Positions 32,269 through 44,199 of a stretch of DNA of 64,000 bases are shown piece by piece. Both the position numbers and the translations under genes were made by a program. Where the stretch lies: the NCBI RefSeq assembly GCF_000004195.4, contig NC_030677.2, positions 195,328,372 through 195,392,371 of the forward strand, written 5' to 3'. The first letter of the stretch is position 1, and each line of letters opens with the position of its first letter. The notes beneath the pieces are model-generated. The model was not told the origin of the DNA and searched no databases. It saw nothing but the letters and a program-made list of their open reading frames with translations. The stretch is from Xenopus tropicalis. Taxonomy: Eukaryota > Chordata > Amphibia > Anura > Pipidae.

Positions 32269-32394
32269 ATGGAAGCAAGCCAGGAGCCTAAAATGCAGGA
32301 AACTAGAAGGAATGAACCTAGTGGGGAAGCTGGCACAGCTCATTTTAGGACAAAAGGGAAGCTACAGCCCTACCCAGGTGACAGAAGGGGTTAG
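32269..32394 (+). CDS. Hypothetical 41-codon frame or first-exon start
   Basis: The ATG has purine at -3 and G at +4. The peptide begins MEASQEPKMQETRRNEPSG and matches no family I know. A donor-like CCCAG|GTGACA at 32377/32378 would end an exon in frame before the stop. The TATA box upstream supports transcription, but there is no downstream exon, so this is weak. Confidence 0.2.
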   Translation: MEASQEPKMQETRRNEPSGEAGTAHFRTKGKLQPYPGDRRG

Positions 32395-32917
32395 TACCAA
32401 GTAGTTACAAATGTAACTGGTATGGATGTCAGTTACCAACAATGAACTGTGGATACTGATGGTTTCCTGTCTGAAGAATGTGATACTTGTACAAAAGTAG
32501 TGTGTGTGTGATTCAGCTCCCGGTGCCCTTTTTTGTGGTAGTACTTGTCCAAACATGACTTTTAACTGAGGAAACCACAGTATATCTATGTGTTTACATA
32601 CAAAGTAATGCTCATTCATAGGGTTCCTTTACTTGAACTTCTACTGAGGTCTGATCTTTTCCCAGAGCTCATTTGGGGCTCCCATGAGGCGAATCCCAGA
32701 CAGTGAACAGTAAGTCCCCTTCCAAATTGAGCCACTAGAGGGGGGACAAACAACTGGCACTCCTGTACCAATGGGATTATTAACCACCCAATAAATAATC
32801 ACCTAGCTGACCTATACCTCTTTCCCACCCATTCTTACATAGTACTAGCCCTATACTGAAGTCCAAAGTCAAGCCCTCACACCTTTTACTCTCTTTTAAC
32901 TAAGGGCCTGTTTTATA
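32395..32917. other. No feature recognised
   Basis: GAGCCACTAGAGGGGGGAC near 32732 echoes GACCACTAGAGGGAACA near 32127. These could be parts of an old LTR, but no boundary is found. Confidence 0.3.
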
Positions 32918-32918
32918 C

Positions 32919-33108
32919 CTACTCTATAATGAACTAAAGCCCACACTCTATAATGAGCTAAAGCCCACACTCTATAATGAACTAAAGCCCAAACTCTATA
33001 ATGATCTTAAGCCCACGCTCTATAATCAACTGAAGCCCACGCTCTATAATCAACTGAAGCCCACGCTCTTTAATGAACTAAAGCCCAAACTCTATAATGA
33101 GCTAAAGC
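32919..33108 (+). repeat. 24-bp tandem repeat, about 8 copies
   Basis: The unit CTCTATAATGAACTAAAGCCCACA recurs with substitutions (GAGCTAAAGC, CAACTGAAGC). It is a diverged minisatellite. Confidence 0.9.
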
Positions 33109-33109
33109 A

Positions 33110-33829
33110 AGTAGAAGACTTTCCACTTGTTTGCACCAGTAGCTGATTATAAGTAGGTAATTTATAGCATATATGATTGTAAATTCAATAATCCACAGAT
33201 TTAATGGACTAATGAAGGCAATAAATACCTTCCTTTATGCAATTAACACGATTATCAGTTCTAATATAACTCCTAGCTATAAAATTCTGCAAGGAGAAGG
33301 CTTAGGTTAATGCACGCAGTGAATGGAAAGGTGGGAAGCAGCACATGGCTTGGCTGGAGGTTTTGTCATTTTGCCCTAACTCAATTTCAGATGTTTTTAT
33401 TTCCAAGAAAGTATGTTCTGTGAAGAGGTAGAACAAGAATTGTGTAAAAGATCACCCAGTGGGATCACAGAGAAGAAAGGGCATCAGCACAATAACCTTA
33501 TTTAACCTGCTGTTAATTTTAGATACCCAGAATGACTGATACCAAGCAGGGTATCATTTAGGTTCAGTACACTTCCAGTTCTGAAGAGATGCCAAGGACA
33601 GCATTTGTTTGCAACAGGCCCCCAAGGAATAAATATGAAAAAAAGCAATAATAAAAACATATGACAGTACTGTATTTATTCACAGAGGGTAGGGGGTAAT
33701 AGTTCAAATGTGTGTAATGTGCAGTAGGGTAAAGAGTTTTGATTTTGCACAGTACAGAGATCAGCTCAGTTGTACACTATACATTCATTTCTGCTCAACT
33801 TAACTTTTATTATGATGTAGGAAGTAATA
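33110..33829. other. No feature recognised
   Basis: AT-rich unique sequence. Confidence 0.4.
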
Positions 33830-34018
33830 TTCTGAGACAATCTGCAATTGGTCTTCATTTTTAATTATTTGTAGTTTTTAAATCATTTCAATATTTGTTC
33901 AGCAGCTCTCCAGTTTGGAGTTTCAGCAGCTATTTGGTTGCTTGGGTCCAAATGAACTTAGCAACCAGGGAGTGATTTAAATAAGAGACTGGTAAATGAA
34001 TAGGTGAGAATTACAAGT
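33830..34018 (-). mobile_element. T2-type MITE fragment (CTAGCAACC family)
   Basis: TTCTGAGACAATCTGCAATT, GCAGCTCTCCAGTTTGGAG and AACTTAGCAACCAGG match the inverted orientation of the 37388-39011 family. It is truncated on the right by a TATATG microsatellite. Confidence 0.6.
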
Positions 34019-35299
34019 TATAAAAGTATATATATATGTATATATATGTATATATCATACAGACTGCTCAAAAAGTGCAATTGTGCATATAACACCCTGT
34101 GCCGCTTGCATGACATTAGGATCCTGGAGAGTAAGGGAGCAGCACCACAAAAGTGTTTGTTGTACCAATTGTGTGACTCTTTCCGAGGATGTTTATACAT
34201 ACATATATTTATTATTATTTTCCTAGCGTATGACTAACGCCACTTGACTATGGGAAGTTCCGAAGTTTGCTTATACTCTAGGCCAAATAGCCTGCTGTGG
34301 TAGAAAGTCATCCAAGCAGAAGGAATGAATAAGCCTCCTCATACAGCGCAATAGTATATGTCCTGGGCGTATAAGTAACTGTATTCAGTGAGCGTCACCT
34401 CTGGAGAATATTGCACGTCACAAAGTCTTCATTGGCTCGTGAACGTCACTGTCAGTGTAGGATCAGATTTGCACGGCCTTCTGGGATTGCACAAGAAGCT
34501 GGAATATTCATCTGAAATTTTGTCTAACTTCGTTAGATTATATTTTTTAAGGAACAGGAATATGGCCGGAATCCCGAGGCGTTGGATAGTAAAATAAATA
34601 ATGCTTTCAATTAACAGGGTAAATAAGCACTAAAATTATTTTCCAGCGAGTTTATATATTTTTGGTAGCGCCAGTAGGTTTGCAGACACTAATGCTTGGT
34701 ATTAAAGAAATTGTTGATGCAGTCGTGATTCCCGTGACCCCCAGGGCTGGATATAGAGAAGTAGGGGCTAATTGGATATTGCAGAGATACTGGAAGATGT
34801 AGTTGAATCATTTTGAACATATTGAAAACAGCTAATAATGGTTAAAAATATGTCTTTTAATCTACAATTTTAATAGTAAGTGTCCCCTCAAAAGTCCTTG
34901 CTACTCTAACCTATAACAAGCCCTGGATCTAGAGATCTAGGTTCCCTAAAGAGGTCAGACTGGAAAAAACATATATACTGTATATTATTAGAAAACACAA
35001 TAGCCATGAACCAGCATGTCAAATAAACCCATTTATTGTGAGTCTTACAAATTTGAACTCTTGTCATTTGCAGTAACTGGCCCATCACCCATTATCATCA
35101 CCCATTGCACCCAATACTCATCTGCTCAATTGAAATGCATAGAAACCCTAACACCCTCAGAAGCAGCACAAAACACAATCATAGGGCAGAATTAAGGAGT
35201 GGCTGGGGTACAAGAGAGGCGTGGGGGTGCAGGCATAGCCTTAATGTACCTGAATCACTACCAATCGGGGCTGGCATTCCTGCATGAAAAACATATCCC
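34019..35299. other. Mostly unrecognised; TATATG microsatellite at its start
   Basis: A (TA)nTG tract spans about 34027-34058. The frame at 34388-34597 has no signature. No repeats with clear ends are seen. Confidence 0.35.
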
Positions 35300-35400
35300 T
35301 ATAAATGGTGCTTAGTGATGTCACCTTTTATAATGAGTATTGAGTGATGTCACATGTATCACATGACTCATTGAAAATATATAGAAAATAACCTAAACCA
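35300..35400 (+). repeat. Probable dispersed repeat (GTGATGTCACATGTATCACA)
   Basis: GTGATGTCACCTTTTATAAT and GAGTGATGTCACATGTATCA are internal near-repeats that I associate with a dispersed frog element. No termini are visible. Confidence 0.4.
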
Positions 35401-35498
35401 CTATGTATAATATGCACATACTAAAAGTCACCTTAAGGTTCAATGACCTGTGTATATCCATTGTACTCTACGGTCACAGAGCTTCTCAGCCACTCCTA

Positions 35499-36883
35499 GG
35501 GGCACATTTACTAAGACACAAATTCGAATCCGAATTGGGAAAATTCTGATTGGAAAACGAACATTTTGTGACTTTTTCGTATTTTTTGCGAATTTTCGGC
35601 GCCTTTACGACTTTGTGGAAAGTGTCGCGACTTTTTCGTTACCAATACGATTTGCGCGAAAAAACTCGAGTTTTAAGTAGCCATTACGATGCTCTCGTAT
35701 CTTGTCGCGACTTTTTCGTATTGAGTGCTCGTAAGCGGCGGGCGAAACTTTCAGACTTAGCATGATTTTGGAAGCCTCCCATAGGACTCAATGGCACCCT
35801 GCAGCTCCAACCCGGCCCAAGGAAAGTCTCCCATAGGGCTCAATGGTACTCTGCAGCTCCAACCCGGCCCAAGGAAAGCCTCCCATAGGGCTCAATGGCA
35901 CTCTGCAGCTCCAACCCGGCCCAAGGAAAGTCTCCCATAGGGCTCAATGGCACTCTGCAGCTCCAACCCGGCCCAAGGAAAGTCTCCCATAGGGCTCAAT
36001 GGTACTCTGCAGCTCCAACCCGGCCCAAGGAAAGCCTCCCATAGGGCTCAATGGTACTCTGCAGCTCCAACCCGGCCCAAGGAAAGTCTCCCATAGGGCT
36101 CAATGGCACTCTGCAGCTCCAACCCGGCCCAAGGAAAGTCTCCCATAGGGCTCAATGGTACTCTGCAGCTCCAACCCGGCCCAAGGAAAGTCTCCCATAG
36201 GGCTCAATGGCACTCTGCAGCTCCAACCCGGCCCAAGGAAAGTCTCCCATAGGGCTCAATGGCACTCTGCAGCTCCAACCTGGCCCAAGGAAAGTCTCCC
36301 ATAGGACTCAATGGCACTCTGCAGCTCCAACCCGGCCCAAGGAAAGTCTCCCATAGGGCTCAATGGCACTCTGCAGCTCCAACCCGGCCCAAGGAAAGTC
36401 TCCCATAGGGCTCAGTGGCACTCTGCAGCTCCAACCCGGCCCAAGGAAAGTCTCCCATAGGGCTCAATGGCACTCTGCAGCTCCAACCCGGCCCAAGGAA
36501 AGTCTCCCATAGGACTCAATGGCACTCTGCAGCTCCAACCCGGCCCAAGGAAAGTCTCCCATAGGACTCAATGGCACTCTGCAGCTCCAACCCGGCCCAA
36601 GGAAAGTCTCCCATAGGGCTCAATGGCACTCTGCAGCTCCAACCTGGCCCAAGAAAAGTCACCATACTGAAGCTTGAATGAATCCGAATCTTTCATACTC
36701 GGCGCGAAAGCTGCGAAAAAGTCGTGTATTAACGCTACGAAAAAATCGCCAGATTTTGCGCAACATTCGGAATGGCAACGAAAAAGTCGCGACAATTATC
36801 CGAAAAATCGCAAAATACCGATCATTACGAAAAAAACGCAATCGGACGCACTCGGCCCGTTCGTGAGTAAGTAAATGGGCCCC
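35499..36883. mobile_element. Harbinger-like MITE swollen by a 52-bp minisatellite
   Basis: Ends GGGGCACATTTACTAAG and GTAAGTAAATGGGCCCC are imperfect inverted repeats flanked by CTA at 35496-35498 and 36884-36886. Both flanking halves are rich in CGACTTTTTCGTA-like inverted words. The middle is the array at 35772-36660. It has no transposase. Confidence 0.7.
35772..36660 (+). repeat. 52-bp minisatellite, about 17 copies
   Basis: Unit words are TCTCCCATAGGGCTCAATGG, CACTCTGCAGCTCCAACCCG and GCCCAAGGAAAG. Units differ at only a few positions (GGGCTC/GGACTC, CACTC/TACTC, CCCGG/CCTGG). Its GC content is far above the flanks. Confidence 0.95.
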
Positions 36884-36886
36884 CTA

Positions 36887-37380
36887 GTCTGAATATATTT
36901 TATAACAGCCTGTATTTAATTTCCCATCTTATTACAAATAATAACGAGAGAAGCTATGACCTTTTGGCCCATGTTCAGCCTAGTAACCGATATCAGCGAG
37001 GCTATTTAGGGTGATCCAGAGATTAAAGGTGCGGGGCAATAAACTATAATCTGAACACAATTTATTTCTTTTATCTAGACTAGAAAGGAATTTTACTACC
37101 CTGAGCGTAAGAGGAAATAAAAAAGAAAATATGTACAAACAAGGAAAACTATGAAGTATTTCTATATGTTGTGTTTTCTGACAGAAGAGAATGGGTTTTA
37201 CTCGGAGCGTTTCCTACACATGCATTCTTTGCTGAGTAAGCCGGCACCGTCCCTATGGCAGTTCAAGGATTTCCTTTTGCAGTAAACATATTCATACAAT
37301 AACCCACATGCTGTACCACAGGGAGCCCATTGAGTGATGCTGCTGTGCCATAATCAGATTTATGGGGTAAATGTGTCTTT
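36887..37380. other. No feature recognised
   Basis: Unique AT-rich sequence between two transposons. Confidence 0.4.
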
Positions 37381-37387
37381 GTTTTAA

Positions 37388-39011
37388 AGGAGTGGTTCAC
37401 CTTTGAGTTAAGTTTCAGTATGTTATAGAATTATAATTCTAAGCAACTTTTTAATTGGTCTTCGTTATTTTTTTTATAGTTTATTTAATGATGTGCCTTC
37501 TTCTTCTTCTGACTCTTTCCCACTTTCAAATCGGGGTCACTGACCCCAGCAGCCAATAAATTGTTAATGCTGAAGACACACAGAGATACTAGTACAGGTA
37601 TGGGAATGCTTGGGACCTGGGGTTTTCCGGATAAGGGATCTTTCCATAATTTGGATCTCTATAAGTTAAATCCACCAAAAAATTATTAAAACATTCATTA
37701 AACCTAATAGGGTTGTTGTGCCTCCAATAAGGGGTAATTATATCTTAGTTGGGATCAAGTACAGGTACTGTTTTATTATTACAGAGAAAAGGGAATCATT
37801 TAACCATTAAATAAACCCAATAGGGCTGTTCTGCCCCCAATAAGGGGTAATTATATCTTAGTTGGGATCAAGTACAGGTACTGTTTTATTATTACAGAGA
37901 AAAGGGAATCATTTAACCATTAAATAAACCCAATAGGGCTGTTCTGCCCCCAATACGGGGTAATTATATCTTAGTTGGGATCAAGTACAGGTACTGTTTT
38001 ATTATTACAGAGAAAAGGGAATCATTTAACCATTAAATAAACCCAATAGGGCTGTTCTGCCCCCAATAAAGATTAATTATATCTTAGTTGGGATCAAGTA
38101 CAGGTACTGTTTTATTATTACAGAGAAAAGGGAATCATTTAACCATTAAATAAACCCAATAGGGTTGTTGTGCCTCCAATAAGGGGTAATGATATCTTAG
38201 TTGGGATCAAGTACAGGTACTGTTTTATTATTACAGAGAAAAGGGAATCATTTAACCATTAAATAAACCCAATAGGGCTGTTCTGCCCCCAATAAGGGGT
38301 AATTATATCTTAGTTGAGATCAAGTACAGGTACTGTTTTATTATTACAGAGAAAAGGGAATCATTTAAACATGAAATAAACCCAATAGGGCTGTTCTGCC
38401 CCCAATAAGGGGTAATTATATCTTAGTTGAGATCAAGTACAGGTACTGTTTTATTATTACAGAGAAAAGGGAATCATTTAACCATTAAATAAACCCAATA
38501 GGGCTGTTCTGCCCCCAATAAGGGGTAATTATATCTTAGTTGGGATCAAGTACAAGGTACTGTTTTATTATTATAGAAAAAAAGGAAATCATTTTTAAAA
38601 ATTAGAATTATTTGCTTATAATGGAGTCTATGGGACACAGCCTTTCCGTAATTCGGAACTTTCTGGATGATGGGTTTCTGGAAAAGGGATCCCATACCTG
38701 TAGCAGCTACTTATCACGGCTACGGAAATAGACAATGACAATCACTTACTGATAATCATCGATAGGTGCAGAGGCAATTCTCAGTATTAACTATGGCAGG
38801 ATATTTTTTGGCATTTCATAGCTGCTACAAAGTAGCTCTGTGTGTCTTCACTCTTATTGTTACTTTTAACAACTTATTTTTCTAGTCAGTTCCTATCCTA
38901 TTCATATTCCAGTCTCTCGTTCAAACTACTCTCTGGTTGTCAACGCAGTTTGGACCCTAGCAACCAGATAGCTGCTAAAATTCCAATATGGAAACTTGCT
39001 GGGGCACCTCT
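37388..39011 (+). mobile_element. T2-type MITE, host of a nested TA MITE
   Basis: Ends AGGAGTGGTTCACC and GGGGCACCTCT are flanked by TTAA at 37384-37387 and 39012-39015. The left block ends in CACACAGAGATACTAG, and the right block resumes as GCAGCTACTTATCACG and GACCCTAGCAACCAGATAGC. The middle is the younger TA-flanked element. Confidence 0.8.
37595..38700. mobile_element. TA-flanked MITE with amplified 113-bp unit
   Basis: CAGGTATGGGAATGC and GGGATCCCATACCTG bound it, with TA at 37593-37594 and 38701-38702. From about 37690 to 38575 it carries close to eight tandem 113-bp units, some with private variants (GTTGTGCCTCC; ATAAAGATTAATT). Confidence 0.88.
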
Positions 39012-39015
39012 TTAA

Positions 39016-39404
39016 GGCATTAGAAATAGAAGTGACTGCAGACAGGACACCACCACATCAGTCCTGATCAGTTTAAAATGTAATTATCGCTGCTCTGTGT
39101 ATGTGGCTACCAAAACCCACCTGTGTGGCACCAACTCGCTTTGTATCAGATACATTTTTTTTACATGCTCCTGTAATGCCCATGTAACTGCCAAGTAACT
39201 TATCATAGTTTGTTTAATTCCTGCTGTTTAATTCCAGATAGATTCTCTTGTAAATAAATAGATAAGCATCATGGGATTACATACATCATACAAATATAAA
39301 TAAACATATAGTGCTCGCAAGACTCTCAAGCATTTATTTAGTGACATATACACTGCCCTGATGTCTCAGTCAGAGAACAACACAGCGAGCTGGAGCCTTG
39401 AAAA
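39016..39404. other. No feature recognised
   Basis: Unique sequence between two TTAA-flanked elements. Confidence 0.4.
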
Positions 39405-39408
39405 TTAA

Positions 39409-40009
39409 AGGAATACTGTTATGGGAAAACATTTTTTTCTCAAAACCCATCAGTTAATAGAGCTTCTCCAGCAGAATCCTGCATTGTAATCTGTTTTTCA
39501 CAAACATAAACAGATTTTTTTATATTTCATTTTAAAATTAAACACGGGGCTAGCCATATTCTTCATTTCCCAGGGTGCCACAGCCATGTGACCTGTGCTC
39601 TGATAAACTTCAGTCACACTTTACTGCTGCGCTGCAAGTTGGAATGATATCCCCCCTCCCAGCAGCCAATCAGCAGAACAATGGGAAGGGAGCAAGATAG
39701 CAGCTCCCAGTAGGTATCAGAATAGCACTCAATAGTAAAAAAAAGCCAAGTCCGGCTTGGGACTCCTCTAGTTACATGGGAGTAGGAGAAACAATAGGTT
39801 AGCTGAAAGCAGTTCTAATGTGTAGCGCTGGCTGAAAGCTCAGACTCAGGCACAATGCACTGAGATGGCGCCTACACACCAATATTACAGCTACAAATAC
39901 ATTTGTTGGTTCAAGAATCAAATTTGAAATGGCAGAGTGAATTATTTGCTATGTAAACAGTGTATTTTAAAAGTAAAAAGGATACCATAAAAATTATGAC
40001 AGTATCCCT
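39409..40009 (+). mobile_element. T2-type MITE, sister of 4602-5129
   Basis: AGGAATACTGTTATGGG and CAGTATCCCT ends are flanked by TTAA at 39405-39408 and 40010-40013. It is longer than the sister by a GGCGCCTACACACCAATATT segment and a CATATTCTTCATTTCCCAGG segment. Confidence 0.85.
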
Positions 40010-40013
40010 TTAA

Positions 40014-40570
40014 CTAATTAAGAGGAAAAAAAGCAATGCTTTTATTTTCCGCACTACTAGGGCCCCTCTACCAGGTCTGAATGTAAGGTATTCGACTGTA
40101 ATGTCAACCACACTGACTTCCAAAAGGGATTTGAAAAATACAAAACGTGATTGGGCTTTTTTTTAAACAAGTAAATACAGGAGGAATTCTACGTCTGATG
40201 GTTAAATGTTTAATTAAACTATTATCAATTAAAAGGTATCAGCAGAAGAGCAGAAACTATTTCACAGCCCTGCCCCCAGCCAAGGTGCCTGATACAGTAG
40301 ATGAAGGAAGGAGCACATTTCATTCCATTTCCTGAAGCAATTGCTTCCTTTAGCAGCAGCCTGAAAGAAACCAGGCAGAAAAGGATAAAACACACAAAAT
40401 AAAAGTCCTCTGCCAACATGAAACCCACATACTTTTTTTTAATGAAAACTTCCATACCTGTTCTGAGCTGTCAATCATATATTGCCTGCCCTCGCATGGA
40501 GGTGGGGCAGTAATTTAATTTCACTTTCTATTCAGCACTTCCTACATGTCACTGCACTCATAATCTATAA
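40014..40570. other. No feature recognised
   Basis: The frames at 40147-40335 (plus) and 40225-40455 (minus) overlap and show no family signature. Confidence 0.4.
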
Positions 40571-40579
40571 TTGTGTAGC

Positions 40580-40820
40580 CTGTCTGTGCTAGGGCATTAG
40601 GCCCTCCATTCTGGTACACCCGCCAGATGTTGGAGTGATACAAAACTTGCCTTCATAACAGTGGCCACAAAATGGCACCTGCCTGATTGCTGTGACTGTG
40701 AATTCCAAGACTGAAGGAAACAAGATTTAAATAATTTATATTGTGTAAGTAAAGTTTATTTTACTCAACCATAATGATAGAAAAGGATTTGGAATTATTT
40801 CTTAGGGTGAAAGGTCCCCT
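40580..40820 (-). mobile_element. T2-type MITE, uninterrupted sister of 14999-16158
   Basis: On the minus strand it begins AGGGGACCTTTCACCCTAAG after TTAA (40821-40824). It continues through ATTCCAAATCCTTTTCTATC and TTGGAATTCACAG to AAGGCAAGTTTTGTATCAC. It provides the empty-site reference for the nested stack at 15 kb. Its far end is approximate. Confidence 0.75.
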
Positions 40821-40824
40821 TTAA

Positions 40825-42190
40825 GATGGCTTCTGCCATTAGGCGAGTTGAGGGGGGGCGGCATCCAGGAGCCGCCTCAGGCGGCGATATGTCCAGAATC
40901 GCCCCTGCCTGCAACATGACTTAAAGATAGTTTTAGAATATTCTCCACAGAGAGCAACAGCAATACAGATGTAAATCCATTAGAAGGAAATGCTCTGTCA
41001 TGGCCTAGGGATGTTGCCCTATGTATAAATGCTAAACATATATACTGCATAAGGAATTGTGTGTGCTCCCAAGAAGCAATTACCTCATGTCTTTCTTGAA
41101 AAAAACATGCAGGATAATGTGTCTGGGAGGCATTTCTTTCCTATAAACATGTTATAAAGCTGCTGGTCTGTAGCTGTGTGTTTGCTCAGCGACTGAGAAG
41201 ATAAAGTGAGTACAAAGTCCTCCTCCTGGCTGCATCAGTAAGCACAATATGGCCATGATGGGGGAGAAAAATATGAGCTGCATGCACAGATATGCCAGAT
41301 AACATTTTATTTGCGCTCCACAAATAAGATCTGCAAGGCAATTCGCTGACTGTGCAGTCCGGGAGAGCTGCTCCCAGGAAACCAATTGACCGACCAATCA
41401 AATCAACTATCTATTAAGATGTTCTTCTAAATCTCTGCCAAGGAATTTATTGTTATTCAGCGGCTCATTCTTTGTAAAGTACCACAAAACCGAAAGTACC
41501 TTTATATGAAACAACTGCGGGTAGCAATCACACATCCATTATATAGGTAAAGGTGTCAGGAACTGGCTAGGAAGATATGTGTGATAATGAGGAGCATATT
41601 TACTGCGCACATAAGTCTAAGGAGGTGCTTAGATCCCACAGTGTAATATGTCTGCTGCTGTCAAGGTAATACATGTGACAAAAGATTGAAGGGCTTGTTT
41701 AATAAAAGTGGGGCAAGCGCAAAGTGCATTGTGGGGAAATGGGCAGGGCTTTAGCAGGTCAGGGAAGGAAGGAATTCATAGGGTATTACAAATTTATCAG
41801 CAACTACATTGCCCTGGCCGGTGATTTACCCTAGCAACAAATGGGTGTCCCTGGAATGCCATACCTTGAGTGACATTCCTATAACATACATTACATGCAG
41901 GGATCCCTTGTGCTCTTCTGAGCTGCACTCTGAACCTTTCATCTGCCAATGGTACAGACTCAAGTGCAGGGGACTAGGGGTAGGAACAAGGGGCAATGGG
42001 GTCAGGCACTAGGTATGTACCTCTTCCGCCTACCCCTAGTTTAGTTCGAGCCTGCAGCTGGTAAGAAAAGACAGCACTCACACAAAGGTGATTAACAGGG
42101 GCAGGGGTATTTGGGTCATGGGTGGGGTTTGGTGCTGAAAGAAGTGGGCTTTGCCCTGGGCTGTACTGCAGCTTAGCTTGGCAATGCTCA
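40825..42190. other. Mostly unrecognised; GC-rich repeat fragment at 40835-40905
   Basis: GGCGAGTTGAGGGGGGGCGG and GCCGCCTCAGGCGGCGA match the 12310-12575 family. The remaining 1.3 kb shows no element or gene. Overlapping minus frames near 41152-41401 are not convincing. Confidence 0.35.
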
Positions 42191-42194
42191 AGTG

Positions 42195-42272
42195 TTCCAT
42201 GTATGTACTTATTGTACAGCGCTGCGGAATATGTTGGCGCTTTATAAATAAATGTTAATAATAATAATAATG
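42195..42272 (+). mobile_element. CR1/L2-clade LINE 3' tail, very short
   Basis: TATTGTACAGCGCTGCGGAA, TATGTTGGCGCTTTATAAAT and an (AAT)n tail mark a strongly 5'-truncated copy. The 168-residue minus frame spanning it is therefore spurious. Confidence 0.75.
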
Positions 42273-42284
42273 GGCCCTCAGGGG

Positions 42285-43204
42285 TGCAATATTGCCTGCA
42301 GCTATTCCACTGATAAATAAGCGCTTGAATAATGAAGGGTTTTTTTTCCACTTTAGAAATTTGGAAACTTTGGAATTCTGGAGGGTGTTCTGAAAGTTCT
42401 TTAGGCTTTGTGACAAGAAGTCCTAAAGTCTTCATCCTTATTTCATAATCACACAAGAGCTGGAGGACAATGTAGTCCAAACTGCAGAGACATTGCGGGG
42501 GGAGTCATATGTCAAATCACTACATGAAAATGGGTAGCCAGAATGCACCAGTATGGCACAAGAGTGCGACAAAATCAAAGAGAAAAACTGTAGGTTTGGT
42601 AAATGCAATATTAAAATAGATATCCAAAACATGGTCACAACTACATGAAGCTAGGGAACCTGCCGTTTAGACATTTACTGTAAGCCACTGTATAATATTG
42701 GGTTAAAGTCACATTATTAAAAACATGGCACTTGCATTAATCACTTTTTATTGAGATTAGAAGTTTACAGTGATTTAGTTGCGAGCATTAGCACTAATGA
42801 CACAGAAATGAACATGAGCTTTTAATTATCAAGACCTGATTCATCTGGTACTCAGCAAAACAGGAAATAACATGACACAAGTTTAATTGCACCTACATTT
42901 GGTGCTAAAGAGAGTCCTGTCGCGGCCACGTCTATGGGAAAGAAGGAGCCCGTTGTTATGTTATTACACAGGCAGAGCATCAGAGCCAGAGCGCTCACTT
43001 CTTTCCCACTGAGAAATGCTTAGGTAAAATATTAACCTTATCAAAGAAAATAGAAGGACCATTGCTCATTGCTATAATTAAAATGTTTTACATTGTACAG
43101 ATGGTATATAGGGCTTTGCAAGCAGCTCTGCGTGATGCTTTGGTGGCTTGGGAATGAAACACACATCACCCCACCATTTACCTTTGAATTCATTTTTAGC
43201 TTGA
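42285..43204. other. Unique sequence; candidate conserved element at 42700-43030
   Basis: AT-rich with homeodomain-like words (GCATTAATCAC, CACTAATGACAC, CTTTTAATTATC) and no repeat signature. A regulatory role is speculative. Confidence 0.2.
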
Positions 43205-43520
43205 TGTACAGCTTGATATTCTGAGGCAATTTGCAATTGTTCTTTTTATATTATGTCTGGTTTTGGAATGTTTTGGTTTTTTGTTCAGCATCTCTCCAGT
43301 GATTTCAGAAGCTATCTAGTTGTTAGGGTCCAGTTTACCACAGCAACCATGAAGTGGTATAAATGAGAGGATAGAATATAAATGAGCAGTCTGAACAGAA
43401 AAATAAGTTAATGCAATGTTACAATAACTAAAATTGTAGCCATGCAAATCAATTTGTATTTGGCTTCTGGGGTCAGTGACACCCATTTGAAAGATGTCAG
43501 AAGAAGAAGGCACCAAATGT
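43205..43520 (-). mobile_element. T2-type MITE fragment (CTAGCAACC family)
   Basis: TGAGGCAATTTGCAATTGTT, AAGCTATCTAGTTGTTAGGG and CTTCTGGGGTCAGTGAC are in inverted order relative to 37388-39011. Termini are missing. Confidence 0.65.
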
Positions 43521-43882
43521 AATGATCCCAACCCCATATGTCACTGCTCTGCCCTTGATGTCAAACGGTGGTAACCCTACATACAGGAAAAATGAACAAG
43601 CTGAGATAGTTGAAAGAAGTGATTATTATTGTCCACTAGACAACAGAAATCCACAATAGTAAGAACAGTGAGTTCATGTTTCTCTAGTTAGTTAGGAAGG
43701 TTCTAAAAGGGGGGTCCCAGGTGTCCAGATCAGGAGGGAGCTGCCCAAGGCAGAAAGAAAATTGTATCAGCCTCTTTGGCTAAAGTGAGAAGAAGAGGAT
43801 CTTGGGTAGACTGGAAGGTGCCTTCAGTACCAGGAAAGTCCAAAAGGAGAGTCCAAAGGTTTTCACATCAAAAAAGGGTATG
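43521..43882. other. No feature recognised
   Basis: This and the flank after the hAT MITE (GACTTTATAAAACCCCCTTG near 44290) could be parts of one old LTR, but I find no paired repeat. Confidence 0.3.
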
Positions 43883-43890
43883 GCTTAGAC

Positions 43891-44191
43891 CAGTGATCCC
43901 CAACCAGTGGCTTGTGAGCAGCATTCACCACTCCCTTTGATTTTGCTTCCCGTGGCCTAAAATTAAGTGCCCGTTTTTTTAAATTTCTGGAGGAAACAAA
44001 GAGACACAGTTTTATTCCAAGAAGAGCTTCTTGCAGGCTGGCAATTCACATGGGGCTACCAAATAGCCAATCACAGTCCAATCACAGTCCTTATTTGGCT
44101 TCCCCAAAGAACTTTTTTCATGCTTGTGTGGCTCACCAACACTTTTTACATCTGAGTGTGGCTCACTAATAAGAAAGGTTGGGAATCCCAG
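43891..44191 (+). mobile_element. hAT-type MITE, nearly complete
   Basis: Ends CAGTGATCCCCAACC and GGTTGGGAATCCCAG are inverted. The flanks GCTTAGAC (43883-43890) and GCTTGACA (44192-44199) look like a decayed 8-bp duplication. It is the reference for the copy at 125-414. Confidence 0.75.
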
Positions 44192-44199
44192 GCTTGACA

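Noticed and set aside
41974..42480. 168-codon minus-strand frame
   Set aside because: It runs through a CR1/L2 tail (42195-42272) and shows no family signature, so it is chance coding.
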